Positions 14,977-23,473 are shown, counted from the stretch's first letter. The stretch: 24,030 bases of DNA from Dehalococcoidia bacterium (GCA_030589825.1 JAUUZT010000001.1:1-24030), one strand, 5' to 3'. The notes: generated from the sequence alone by a model not told the origin. A program made the numbers and translations.

Positions 14977-16986
14977 ATGAGTATGACAGCTACTGATAAT
15001 CAATGCATCAATACTATTCGGTTTCTGGCGGTGGATGCAGTGCAGAAGGCAAACTCGGGCCATCCAGGAGCGCCATTAGGACAATCGCCTATGGCTTATG
15101 TGCTATGGGACAGGTTTCTTAAACATAATCCTCATGATGTTGATTGGCCTGATCGTGATCGGTTTGTATTGTCAGTTGGTCACTTATCTGCCATGTTGTA
15201 CCCTTTACTATATTTGACGGGATATGATATCTCTCTGGAAGATATCAAGCAGTTTCGACAATGGGGAAGCAAGGCGGGAGGGCATCCTGAATATAAACTT
15301 GCACCAGGAGTTGAAGCAACCACGGGGCCATTGGGGCAGGGGTTTGCTATGGCTGTAGGTATGGCAGTGGCTGAGAGGTGGATAGCAGCTCGTTACAACC
15401 GCCTTGGGTATGAAATATTTAATCATTTTACGTATGTAATTGAGTCAGATGGCGGTATGATGGAAGGTATTACTTCGGAAGCTGCCTCGCTGGCTGGGAC
15501 GCTTAGGCTGGGTAAACTTATTTGTCTCTATGATGATAATGATATTTCTATTGAAGGGAATACTGATATCGCATTTGCTGAAAATGTTGGTCAACGGTTT
15601 AAAGCTTATGGTTGGCAGGTTATTTCAATAGATGGTATGGACTTATCCGCTGTGGATGAGGCTATTCGGATGGCACAGGCAGATGATGGTCATCCAAGTC
15701 TGATAATCTGTAAGACTATCATTGCTTATGGTAGTCCCAACAAAGAAGGCAGTGCTTCAACCCATGGGACACCGTTGGGGGAAGAAGAGGTACGTTTGAC
15801 CAAGGATAATCTTGGATGGACATATGAAGAAGCTTTCACAGTTCCATCCGAGGTTTTGGCTCATTGTAGACAGGCAGTGGAACGGGGGAATAAACAGCAG
15901 CAAGAATGGAAGAAAAAACTGAGTGAATATCAAAAGGCTTATCCATTGGAGGCTGAGCAGTTAGAGAAGGATCTCCGTAAAGAGTTACCGCAGGGATGGG
16001 ATAGTGAATTGGAGGAAATGTTTAAGGCTGATGACAATCCTATTGCCACGCGAAAAGCTTCAGGACGTGTAATAAACAAGATAGCACAGAAAGTTCCTTT
16101 CTTCATGGGAGGCTCTGCAGACCTTGCTCCTTCAGTAAATGCCAGATTAGAGGATTGTGGGGATTTTAGTTTTCAAGATTATACGGGTCGTAACATACAT
16201 TTTGGCATTAGAGAGCATGCAATGGGAGCTATAGCTAATGGTATTGCTCTGCATGGAGGAGCGATACCTTTTACATCGACTTTCTTCACCTTCTCAGATT
16301 ATATGCGTCCCTCAGTGCGTATGGCGGCACTTATGGGCCTCCAAGTAGTGTTCATTTTTAGCCATGACTCGATTGCTGTTGGAGAGGATGGCCCTACTCA
16401 TGAACCTGTTGAACAACTCATGGGATTTAGAGCTATGCCAAATCTGATAACTATTCGTCCTGCAGATGCTACAGAGACGGTTGAGGCATGGAAAGTGGCG
16501 ATGGAAAATAGTAAAAGTCCTACTGCTTTAGTCTTTAGCCGTCAGGACCTTCCTGTATTAAATCGCAAAATATTGGCTTCTGCTAGTGGTCTACGACGAG
16601 GGGGATATGTGATCTGGGACGCAGCGAAAAAGCCTGATGTTATTATTATAGGGACTGGATCTGAGTTGCACATTGCCCTTGAGGGTGGGCGTTTATTGAA
16701 AGATAAAGGGATAATGGCTCGGGTTGTATCATTACCATCATGGGACTTGTTTGATGCTCAGCCTGAAAGTTACCGTAATGAAGTCTTGCCTCCAGATATG
16801 CGAGCACGTATATCCGTGGAAGCTGGTGCAACCACTGGATGGGAACGATATATTGGTCTCGATGGAACTGCTATTGGGGTATCTTGTTTTGGCGCCACAG
16901 GCAAGGGGGAGGTGGTTTATGAGAAGTATGGATTTAGTGCTCAAAGGGTGGTAGATGAAGTTTTGAGACTTCTACATCGAAAATGA
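14977..16986 (+). CDS. tkt: Transketolase
   Basis: A thiamine-diphosphate enzyme that moves two-carbon units between sugar phosphates in the non-oxidative pentose phosphate pathway. The 669-residue, full-length bacterial type starts with the NSGHPGAPLGQSPMAYVLW segment. The TPP-binding portion is ESDGGMMEGITSEAAS with DDNDISIEGNT, where Ser replaces the first Gly of the usual GDG and GHLSAM replaces the more common GHGSML. The pyrimidine domain has GIREHAMGAIANG, TFFTFSDYMRPSVRMAALM and HDSIAVGEDGPTHEPVEQL; the C-terminal domain begins near 535. It is strongly translated according to its Shine-Dalgarno site. It heads the tkt-tal-pgi block, 82 bases before tal. Dihydroxyacetone synthase activity is less likely. 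Confidence 0.96.
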   Translation: MSMTATDNQCINTIRFLAVDAVQKANSGHPGAPLGQSPMAYVLWDRFLKHNPHDVDWPDRDRFVLSVGHLSAMLYPLLYLTGYDISLEDIKQFRQWGSKAGGHPEYKLAPGVEATTGPLGQGFAMAVGMAVAERWIAARYNRLGYEIFNHFTYVIESDGGMMEGITSEAASLAGTLRLGKLICLYDDNDISIEGNTDIAFAENVGQRFKAYGWQVISIDGMDLSAVDEAIRMAQADDGHPSLIICKTIIAYGSPNKEGSASTHGTPLGEEEVRLTKDNLGWTYEEAFTVPSEVLAHCRQAVERGNKQQQEWKKKLSEYQKAYPLEAEQLEKDLRKELPQGWDSELEEMFKADDNPIATRKASGRVINKIAQKVPFFMGGSADLAPSVNARLEDCGDFSFQDYTGRNIHFGIREHAMGAIANGIALHGGAIPFTSTFFTFSDYMRPSVRMAALMGLQVVFIFSHDSIAVGEDGPTHEPVEQLMGFRAMPNLITIRPADATETVEAWKVAMENSKSPTALVFSRQDLPVLNRKILASASGLRRGGYVIWDAAKKPDVIIIGTGSELHIALEGGRLLKDKGIMARVVSLPSWDLFDAQPESYRNEVLPPDMRARISVEAGATTGWERYIGLDGTAIGVSCFGATGKGEVVYEKYGFSAQRVVDEVLRLLHRK

Positions 16987-17056
16987 TAAGTGAAGTGAAT
17001 GGAGGATTTTCATTCAGGTATTTGGCTTTATCCTTAATTTATGGTGAAGAGGAGGG

Positions 17057-17061
17057 AGGAG
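17057..17061 (+). promoter_or_regulatory. Purine-rich ribosome binding site of tal
   Basis: AGGAG lies 7 bases before the ATG, inside the longer purine tract GAAGAGGAGGGAGGAG (17046-17061), which offers several overlapping anti-Shine-Dalgarno pairings. Confidence 0.75.
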
Positions 17062-17068
17062 TACTTAG

Positions 17069-18190
17069 ATGAACTCTATTAAAGAAGCTCAGCGATTGGG
17101 GCAGGATATATGGCTTGATTATATTCAGCGAGGCTTAATTAATACTGGTGAGTTTCGGAGATATATTGAATGGGGTATTAGTGGTGTGACTTCAAACCCT
17201 ACCATTTTTGAAAAAGCGATAACAGGGAATAGTGATTATGACGAGTCGTTGTTGACATTAGCTAGGGAGAATAAGGATAAAGTCGAAATTTATGAAGCCT
17301 TGGTTATACAAGATATTGGAGCTGCTGCTGATATACTGCGCCCGGTATATGAAAAATCTAGAGGAGAGCGTGGTTATGTTAGCCTGGAGGTTAATCCCAA
17401 GTTGGCTTATGATTCGGATGGCACAGTTGAGGAGGGTTTGAGATTATTTGCTGCACTGAATCGTCCCAATATAATGATTAAAGTTCCAGCTACAGTTGAA
17501 GGTATATCTGCAATTAGTCGCCTTGTTGGTAAAGGCATTAGTGTCAATGTCACACTATTGTTCTCTCTTGATAGCTATCAACAATCAGTAGATGCCTATA
17601 TAGCAGGTCTGGAAGAACTGGTTCAGAAAAATGTAGATATAACTAGAGTGGCTTCTGTCGCCTCATTGTTCATCAGTCGAATCGATACAGCGGTGGATAC
17701 CTTATTGAATGAGCATATTCAACAGGGGCAGGAACAATTAGAGACCCTGTATGGTAAGGCAGGGGTTGCTACTGCCAAATTGCTTAATCAATCATACAAA
17801 GATAATTTTGGTAGTGAACGGTTTGCTAAGTTGAAGGCAAAAGGCGCTCGTGTACAGAAGCCTCTATGGGCAAGTACAAGTACTAAGAATCCTGCTTATA
17901 GTGATCTATTATATGTAGAGCCACTTATCGGACCGAATACAATAAATACTATGCCTCTTGGGGTGATTACTGCTTTCCTTGAGCACGGGAAAGTCAGAGC
18001 TACTTTGGATGAGGATCTTGCTGAGGCTAGGCATACCTTTGCAAACCTTGATAGGGCTGGAATTAATATGGAAACTGTGACTGGGAAGCTATTGGATAAA
18101 GGTGTTAAAGCTTTTATTGATTCCTTTGATAAATTACTGGATGGAATAACTGAGAAGAGTGGGTTGCTCACCACAAGGCAAGCTAATTGA
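17069..18190 (+). CDS. tal: Transaldolase
   Basis: Transfers a dihydroxyacetone unit between sugar phosphates and pairs with transketolase to link the pentose phosphate pathway to glycolysis. The 373 residues belong to the longer TalB-related type often found beside or fused to Pgi. Motifs are GVTSNPTIFEKAI (residues about 33-47), SLEVNPKLAYD, the Schiff-base strand MIKVPATVEG with Lys138, SVNVTLLFS, SVASLFISRIDTAVD and QKPLWASTSTKNPAY (near 265). The C-terminal region (from about 320) is the extension seen in this subfamily. The stop codon lies inside or just before the start of pgi, depending on which GTG is used for pgi. Confidence 0.95.
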   Translation: MNSIKEAQRLGQDIWLDYIQRGLINTGEFRRYIEWGISGVTSNPTIFEKAITGNSDYDESLLTLARENKDKVEIYEALVIQDIGAAADILRPVYEKSRGERGYVSLEVNPKLAYDSDGTVEEGLRLFAALNRPNIMIKVPATVEGISAISRLVGKGISVNVTLLFSLDSYQQSVDAYIAGLEELVQKNVDITRVASVASLFISRIDTAVDTLLNEHIQQGQEQLETLYGKAGVATAKLLNQSYKDNFGSERFAKLKAKGARVQKPLWASTSTKNPAYSDLLYVEPLIGPNTINTMPLGVITAFLEHGKVRATLDEDLAEARHTFANLDRAGINMETVTGKLLDKGVKAFIDSFDKLLDGITEKSGLLTTRQAN

Positions 18191-19808
18191 AGTGTTCAGT
18201 ATTAGTTTCGATAATGCTGAGCTGGATTCGGTTCTAACCAGCTTCGATAAAAGCAATCTGATTGGGCATATATGGCAGCAAGATCCTATTGTCTGGAAAT
18301 CTGCTCCAGATGGAATCGTCAATCGTTTAGGCTGGCTTACAGTCGCTGAACATATGTATGAGAAGATATCTTCTTTGTACTCTTTTGTTCAAGATATTCG
18401 TAGTAGAGGTTTCCATACCGTAGTTCTACTAGGCATGGGAGGCAGTAGTCTGGGAGCAGAAGTGTTGCGACAGATATTCGGTACTTCTATGGAATATCTC
18501 AAGCTCATCGTGTTAGATTCCACGGTACCAGCGGAAGTGATTGCAGTAGCAGAGACAATAGATCTCGAACATACCTTATTTCTGGTTTCCTCTAAGTCGG
18601 GCAGTACTACTGAACCTCTAGTACTGTATCAATATTTCAAGGGACTGCTGAATTCTATTAGTGGACAACATGAAGCAGGACGGAATTTCGTGGCAATAAC
18701 TGATCCGGGGTCTCCTTTAGCACTAATGGCCGAGGAACAGCAGTTTCTATATACATTTCTGAACAACCCTGATCTGGGAGGACGTTATTCTGTTCTGTCT
18801 TATTATGGTTTGGTTCCTGCAGCGTTGATCGGGGTGGATATGGAGACGTTTCTCGATCGAGCGAAGAATATGCAGTATGAATGTAGACCCGGTATACAAG
18901 CTAATAGAAATCCTGGTGTCTGGCTTGGAACTGTTATTGGTACCATGGCTTTAAGAGGAAGGGATAAATTGACTCTTATCACGTCTCCGAGTATCAGCGG
19001 ATTTGGACTATGGATAGAGCAACTTATTGCCGAAAGTACAGGCAAGGAAGGCAAAGGAATAATACCAGTTGTTTCAGAGCCACTGGTGAATCCGAAGTAC
19101 TACGGGGATGACCGATTGTTTATTCACTTGCGTATGGAGGATGATGATAATTTCATAGTTGAGGAGGCTGTTAACCGGATAAAGTCTTCAGGGCAACCAA
19201 TAGTGACCTTAAAGGTGCGGGATAAATATGATTTTGGGGCAGAGTTCTTCCGTTGGGAATTTGCTACTGCTATTGTTGGGGCGATACTTAATGTAAATCC
19301 ATTTAACCAGCCCGATGTACAGAAAAGTAAAGAGTTGACGGAGCATATTTTGGAAGAATATAGCAATACAGGACGCCTTCCACAAACGAGTTCGGCTGCT
19401 TCTGTAGCGGAGTTACTTGCTGAAGTAGAAGAGGGCAGTTATTTTGCTATTATGGCTTATATTCGCCAGACGGCTGAAGTCGATGAGGCTTTCTTAGGTT
19501 TAAGACGCAAGATAATACAACAATATTGTATTGCTACCACACTCGGTTATGGCCCACGATTCTTGCACTCTACAGGGCAACTGCATAAAGGAGGCCCAGA
19601 CAAGGGCCTGTTTTTACAGCTTACTACGGAGTATAAAAAGGATTTACCTATTCCTGGCAAACCGTATACTTTTGGAATAGTAGTAAATGCTCAAGCTACG
19701 GGGGATTTTCAGGCACTATGTGCATCAGGGAGACGTGTTGCCAGTGTTCATTTAAAACAACAAACCAATTCTGGAATAAAACAATTGACTAATGATTTGT
19801 TGTTATAG
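18159..19808 (+). CDS. pgi: Glucose-6-phosphate isomerase
   Basis: Interconverts glucose-6-phosphate and fructose-6-phosphate. SIS-domain motifs are LLGMGGSSLGAEVL (residues 90-103), LVSSKSGSTTEPL (about 142-154), TDPGSPL and GGRYSVLSYYGLVPA. The C-terminal region contains GPRFLHSTGQLHKGGP. The 549-residue form resembles the Pgi half of natural Tal-Pgi fusions rather than E. coli Pgi. The longest frame begins at GTG 18159, overlapping tal by 32 bases. A second GTG at 18192 (residue 12, FSISFD...), just one base after the tal stop, is an equally good start. Neither has a strong Shine-Dalgarno, so translation is probably coupled to tal. Confidence 0.92.
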   Translation: MGCSPQGKLIEVFSISFDNAELDSVLTSFDKSNLIGHIWQQDPIVWKSAPDGIVNRLGWLTVAEHMYEKISSLYSFVQDIRSRGFHTVVLLGMGGSSLGAEVLRQIFGTSMEYLKLIVLDSTVPAEVIAVAETIDLEHTLFLVSSKSGSTTEPLVLYQYFKGLLNSISGQHEAGRNFVAITDPGSPLALMAEEQQFLYTFLNNPDLGGRYSVLSYYGLVPAALIGVDMETFLDRAKNMQYECRPGIQANRNPGVWLGTVIGTMALRGRDKLTLITSPSISGFGLWIEQLIAESTGKEGKGIIPVVSEPLVNPKYYGDDRLFIHLRMEDDDNFIVEEAVNRIKSSGQPIVTLKVRDKYDFGAEFFRWEFATAIVGAILNVNPFNQPDVQKSKELTEHILEEYSNTGRLPQTSSAASVAELLAEVEEGSYFAIMAYIRQTAEVDEAFLGLRRKIIQQYCIATTLGYGPRFLHSTGQLHKGGPDKGLFLQLTTEYKKDLPIPGKPYTFGIVVNAQATGDFQALCASGRRVASVHLKQQTNSGIKQLTNDLLL

Positions 19809-19815
19809 CACAACA

Positions 19816-19838
19816 TAACAACTTTAAGGCTTGTTATC
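19816..19838. repeat. Weak inverted repeat between convergent pgi and transporter genes
   Basis: ATAACAA (19816-19822) and TTGTTAT (19832-19838) are perfect 7-bp reverse complements around a 9-base loop in the 45-base convergent gap. The AT-rich stem and the absence of a T-run make an intrinsic terminator doubtful. Confidence 0.3.
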
Positions 19839-19853
19839 CCGGTTATTTCAGTT

Positions 19854-20564
19854 TCACTCTAGTAGTGTTATATGTGTCTCTCTGGCTACTACGGTTTTGC
19901 TAATTCTGGTAGCTAGGTAGATAAAAGGAGTATCCATAACAGCGATGAACCATTTCAAGAGGTAAGTCGTTGCCAGTATCTGTAACCACACGTTAATATC
20001 AAATAGACCCCATAAGGCGATAAAGCAGAAGATGAGGCTGTCAATCGCTTGGGATACCATAGTGGACGCACAATTTCTTAGCCAGAGAAATCTACCTTTT
20101 GTTTTGTTTTTCCAGAAATGAAAAGCGAAAATATCGTGGTGCTGTGATATGATGTAAGCAATCATACTCCCTGCTGCAATTCTTGGCATAGGTTCGAATA
20201 TTATCGATAGAGAGCTTTGAGAAAAATCTGATATATCTGGAATGAACTTCAACCCGATTTGCATCCAAACAGTCATGAGTATCATACCGATAAAGCCAAG
20301 CCATACGGCTCTCCTGGCTGCTTTTTTACCATAGATCTCACTTAATACATCTGTAGTAAAGAAGATACTACCGTAAAGAACATTACCCAGTGTTGCTACA
20401 GAACCGAATAGTTGAACTGTCTTAAGTACTTGGATGTTTGCGGTAATGACCGAGGCTACAATGATGGCATAGAGCCCAAATTTCCCAAAGAAACGATAGA
20501 TAATTAGAGCAAGACTTAAGTCGACGATGATGAAGACAATCCAGAGTAAATTGTTGAATAACAT
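19854..20564 (-). CDS. Queuosine precursor transporter, YhhQ/QPTR (VUT) family
   Basis: A multi-pass inner-membrane transporter of the COG1738 family, whose E. coli member YhhQ imports preQ0/preQ1 for queuosine synthesis. The 236 residues contain about six hydrophobic segments. The family signature is the segment GNVLYGSIFFTTDVLSEIYG (about residues 60-79) followed by KKAARRAVWLGF, plus QAIDSLIFCFIALWG (about 170-184). The start has AAGGA 7 bases upstream. It lies 47 bases after tgt on the same strand, which directly supports the queuosine role. Some VUT proteins instead carry other vitamins or substrates. Confidence 0.88.
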   Translation of the reverse strand: MLFNNLLWIVFIIVDLSLALIIYRFFGKFGLYAIIVASVITANIQVLKTVQLFGSVATLGNVLYGSIFFTTDVLSEIYGKKAARRAVWLGFIGMILMTVWMQIGLKFIPDISDFSQSSLSIIFEPMPRIAAGSMIAYIISQHHDIFAFHFWKNKTKGRFLWLRNCASTMVSQAIDSLIFCFIALWGLFDINVWLQILATTYLLKWFIAVMDTPFIYLATRISKTVVARETHITLLE

Positions 20565-20611
20565 TACTTATTCCTTCTCAACTGTTTGTTAGTTTAATAG
20601 CCACTCTTCAA

Positions 20612-21790
20612 TCATTTACCCATCTCGCTAATATTTTGTGAAGCTAACCATTTTTCCTTTTGAGACATTCTTAGCTTTTCATCGGTTCCTTTATAATTGG
20701 CCAGAAAATCTTTCTTAAATGAACTGAATGTGGTATTTACAATACTATCTTTTATCTTATTCATTAGAGTGTTCATGAAGGTAAGATTATGGATAGTCGC
20801 TAATCTGTATGCCAGAAGTTCTTTACATCTGAACAGATGATGTAAATATGCTGCAGAGAAGTTACGGCACGTATAACAGTTGCAGTTGGGGTCAAAAGGG
20901 TCTTCCATTTTGCTATAGTATGACTTTCGAATATTGAATCTTCCTTGCCAGGTATAAAGTGCGCCGTTTCGAGCTACTCTAGTAGGCAGAACACTATCGA
21001 ACATGTCTATTCCCATGTCTACTGCATGGACTATATCTTCAGGAGAGCCTACTCCCATCAGATACCTTGGTTTGTTTTCAGGAAGCAGGTCAGTGGTTTT
21101 GCTAACTATCGTTTGAGTTATAGCCTTTGGTTCGCCCAGACTTAGCCCTCCAATGGCATATCCATCGAACTCCATTGAAGCAAGATGAGTTGCTGATTGT
21201 TGGCGCAATTCGGTAAAAGTACCACCCTGTACAATAGCAAATAATTTCTGGTCATTGCGTCTCTGGGCTTGTTGACATCTGTTTGCCCATCTATGTGTCC
21301 TGTGCATAGCTTGCTCAACTTTTTTAAAACTATCCTTGAATGAGGGACATTCATCTAGAACCATAATCACGTCTGCACCAATTGATTCCTGGATAGTTAT
21401 GGCTGATTCAGGTGTAATAAGGTGTTGACTTCCATCAATATGGGATAGAAAAGTTACTCCTTCATCGTTTACCTTACGTAAACGAGCCAAGCTGAATATC
21501 TGGTAGCCACCACTGTCAGTAAGCGTGGCTCCGTTCCATCCCATGAAATGGTGTAATCCTCCCATTCTTTGAATTTGCTCTGTCCCTGGTCTAAGATAAA
21601 GATGATAGGCATTAGCTAGTATCATCTTTATCTCTATATCTTGTAGTTCTTGGGGGGTCAGGGTTTTAACTGTTGCCTGAGTGCCCACGGGCATAAATAC
21701 TGGGGTGGATACTAATCCATGATCTGTGTACAGTTCACCAACGCGAGCGCATGTGTCAGGGCAAGTTGCTATAAGATGGAAACCAGTCAT
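20612..21790 (-). CDS. tgt: tRNA-guanine transglycosylase (queuine/preQ1 tRNA-ribosyltransferase)
   Basis: Exchanges guanine-34 for preQ1 in GUN-anticodon tRNAs. Motifs are TPVFMPVGTQATVK, ANAYHLYLRPG, LTDSGGYQIFSLA (residues about 90-102), GGLSLGEPK, and FDSVLPTRVARNGALYT with the catalytic Asp. The zinc site is CNCYTC with a His about 25 residues later (ATIHN). The 392 residues include a C-terminal tail (KEKWLASQNISEMGK) beyond the conserved core. The ATG at 21790 fits the family start; the only Shine-Dalgarno (AAGGAG, 21813-21808) is 17 bases away, so initiation is unusual. No queC/D/E/F or queA/G genes are in the window, so the base may be imported by the adjacent transporter. Confidence 0.95.
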   Translation of the reverse strand: MTGFHLIATCPDTCARVGELYTDHGLVSTPVFMPVGTQATVKTLTPQELQDIEIKMILANAYHLYLRPGTEQIQRMGGLHHFMGWNGATLTDSGGYQIFSLARLRKVNDEGVTFLSHIDGSQHLITPESAITIQESIGADVIMVLDECPSFKDSFKKVEQAMHRTHRWANRCQQAQRRNDQKLFAIVQGGTFTELRQQSATHLASMEFDGYAIGGLSLGEPKAITQTIVSKTTDLLPENKPRYLMGVGSPEDIVHAVDMGIDMFDSVLPTRVARNGALYTWQGRFNIRKSYYSKMEDPFDPNCNCYTCRNFSAAYLHHLFRCKELLAYRLATIHNLTFMNTLMNKIKDSIVNTTFSSFKKDFLANYKGTDEKLRMSQKEKWLASQNISEMGK

Positions 21791-21874
21791 TTTGTGAATA
21801 ATTTCTTCTCCTTGTTTTGTTCTATTGTAACTTAATCAGTTTGGTTCTCGTTATCTTGGTTACCAGTATTTGTT

Positions 21875-21906
21875 AATTTCATGAAATTTGCGCTGCTATC
21901 AAATTT
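21875..21906. repeat. Palindrome and overlapping inverted repeat upstream of tgt
   Basis: AATTTCATGAAATT (21875-21888) is a perfect 14-bp palindrome. AAATTTG (21884-21890) and CAAATTT (21900-21906) form a second 7-bp inverted repeat sharing its right half. They lie 85-116 bases upstream of tgt, within the 256-base gap that otherwise shows no gene. They do not resemble a preQ1 riboswitch. They may be operator half-sites or chance in AT-rich DNA. Confidence 0.3.
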
Positions 21907-22046
21907 AGACTATTGATACCTAGCTCTTGTTCTTTACTAAATACCTGATATCTTCCCCCTGAGAGATTTATTCATCCTGTGGAGTTTTCATAGGTATGAC
22001 TTATATATTAATAGAACTTATCTTCTCTTGATTGGTTTCGAGTTGG

Positions 22047-23210
22047 CTAGTTTATTTCAGGTTTTTGTCTTCTGATATTGGCTATTAAAGAACCCAAGCC
22101 AAATAGCACTACAGCCAGTCCGATAAAAAATCCAAGATGAGGGATAAGGCTTAAAAGTTTTAGTATTATTAGGCCTGTAGCTAGAGCTCCAATCATGATA
22201 CCTCTATTATCTTCTACGTCTCTGAAATGGCTAATAATCCATCGTCCTAAGAATAATCCAACGGGGATTTGAGCAAGGTAAATTGAAATACCCCAGAGAG
22301 CTAGAGTGATTAGTCCAACAGGGAGTCCAATGATAGTGATGCATATTACCACGGCGGCTATAGGGGTGGCGAACAACAAAAGAGCTCCCCAGCCGGCACT
22401 TGGTCCTGGGCTGGAGCTTATTGACTCAGCAATAGAGGCTAATTGCTTTGGTGCAATTAGAATTATTAATAATCCTGCGAGCAGAGCCATTAAGAATCCA
22501 ATGAGTTTTGTTTTTATACTAGATAATAGAGTGAGGAAAAATGATTCAGATTGATCTTCCTTCGCCTCAGATAACTTGTGGGTAGTAATACCATTTATCT
22601 GAGCGCCACTCTGGACTACGGCTCGATTCTCTCCTGTATATGTCAGATTGCCTCTGATATTTGCAGTTGATAGAATGGTCAGTTCACTGACTTCAAGAAT
22701 AATATCTCCACCTACCTTATTCCCTATGGTGATATCTCCACCTCCTTCTTTGATGTCACCATCTACTATCCCGTTGATGAGTATTACTTCACCTCCAAAA
22801 AGGAGGTCACCTTTGATGTGGGCATTGTCTGCTATAGTGATTTTGTTACCAGCGACCAATAAGTCACCTGCAATATCACCGCTTATATTTATAGTTTCTC
22901 CTGCAACCCGCACAGTATGGCCAATATCGCCGGAGATATTTATTGTTTGAGCTATGGCCATAACGCTGTTATCAACCAGTCCTCCAATTGAGATAGTTCT
23001 TGCAGCAGCCCAGACATCACCATTAATAGTACCATCAATGGTAATGACATTAGCGCCTGCATATAGATCATCATTGGTTATTTCTTTTTCAGGGATGTTG
23101 ATTGTATCGTCACTTCGTGCATCGAATGCCAGGACCGTGGTGGCGGAAAACAAAATTAATGAAGTGGTTATTAGAATGATAGTCAGTATATTTAGAAAAT
23201 GTTTCATCAT
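22047..23210 (-). CDS. Exported/membrane-anchored bactofilin-like beta-helix protein
   Basis: A 387-residue protein in three parts. Residues 1-28 are a signal peptide (hydrophobic core ILTIILITTSLILFSATT, then LAFDARS). Residues about 54-194 are eight repeats of roughly 17 residues with the pattern x-ITI-x-G-x-I-x-GD-x, as in bactofilin-type polymer-forming beta-helices. From about 235 to the end there are about five hydrophobic helices, including LIGFLMALLAGLLIILIAP, ATPIAAVVICITIIGLPVGL and GFFIGLAVVLFGLGSLI. Classical bactofilins are cytoplasmic, whereas this architecture places the helix outside the membrane, so scaffold or envelope roles are inference. GGAGGT lies 11 bases before the first ATG, inside an overlapping upstream frame. 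The second codon is also ATG. Confidence 0.85.
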   Translation of the reverse strand: MMKHFLNILTIILITTSLILFSATTVLAFDARSDDTINIPEKEITNDDLYAGANVITIDGTINGDVWAAARTISIGGLVDNSVMAIAQTINISGDIGHTVRVAGETINISGDIAGDLLVAGNKITIADNAHIKGDLLFGGEVILINGIVDGDIKEGGGDITIGNKVGGDIILEVSELTILSTANIRGNLTYTGENRAVVQSGAQINGITTHKLSEAKEDQSESFFLTLLSSIKTKLIGFLMALLAGLLIILIAPKQLASIAESISSSPGPSAGWGALLLFATPIAAVVICITIIGLPVGLITLALWGISIYLAQIPVGLFLGRWIISHFRDVEDNRGIMIGALATGLIILKLLSLIPHLGFFIGLAVVLFGLGSLIANIRRQKPEIN

Positions 23211-23401
23211 AATATCTCATAACCTCCTTCAATTACCATGTTTATCCAGGCGAGGTTAAGCCTGTTGTTTCTGCTCCAGCGGTGGATTAGATTGTTACTG
23301 TGCTTAAGTAAGAATAACCTCGCTTTTTGCCTCAAATAACTGCGTTTGGTTTTAATCCTTTTAGGGAAGGCTGTTTCTGTTTCAATGTTTAATTTAGACA
23401 T
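23207..23401 (-). CDS. 64-residue basic small protein of unknown function
   Basis: A 64-codon frame starting MSKLNIETETAFPKRIKTKR, rich in Lys/Arg and Leu, with no signal peptide or convincing membrane segment. I recognise no family. Its TGA overlaps the bactofilin ATG (ATGA), typical of coupled genes, and it begins about 57 bases downstream of an extended -10. Against it: no Shine-Dalgarno precedes its start, and the Shine-Dalgarno of the bactofilin gene lies inside it. It may be a real upstream gene, a leader ORF or a chance frame. Confidence 0.4.
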   Translation of the reverse strand: MSKLNIETETAFPKRIKTKRSYLRQKARLFLLKHSNNLIHRWSRNNRLNLAWINMVIEGGYEIL

Positions 23402-23464
23402 ATTTTTTCATCGTATTCACTTAGGTAAAATAATAATGGACAGACTATTCTTACTACTATCTCG

Positions 23465-23473
23465 ATTATATCA
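23465..23473 (-). promoter_or_regulatory. Extended -10 for the bactofilin unit
   Basis: The minus strand reads TGATATAAT, identical to the deacetylase element. It would start transcription near 23458, about 57 bases before the 64-codon ORF and 250 bases before the bactofilin ATG. There is no good -35. Confidence 0.45.

Noticed and set aside
21791..22046. preQ1 riboswitch upstream of tgt
   Set aside because: I searched both strands for the C-rich loop and A-rich tail of preQ1-I. Only AT-rich palindromes are present, with no matching pseudoknot.
22306..23259. Series of 82-101-codon frames antisense to the bactofilin-like gene
   Set aside because: Their composition (runs of Ser, Pro, Ile) mirrors the repeat codons of the opposite strand. 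No start signals are seen and no family is recognised.
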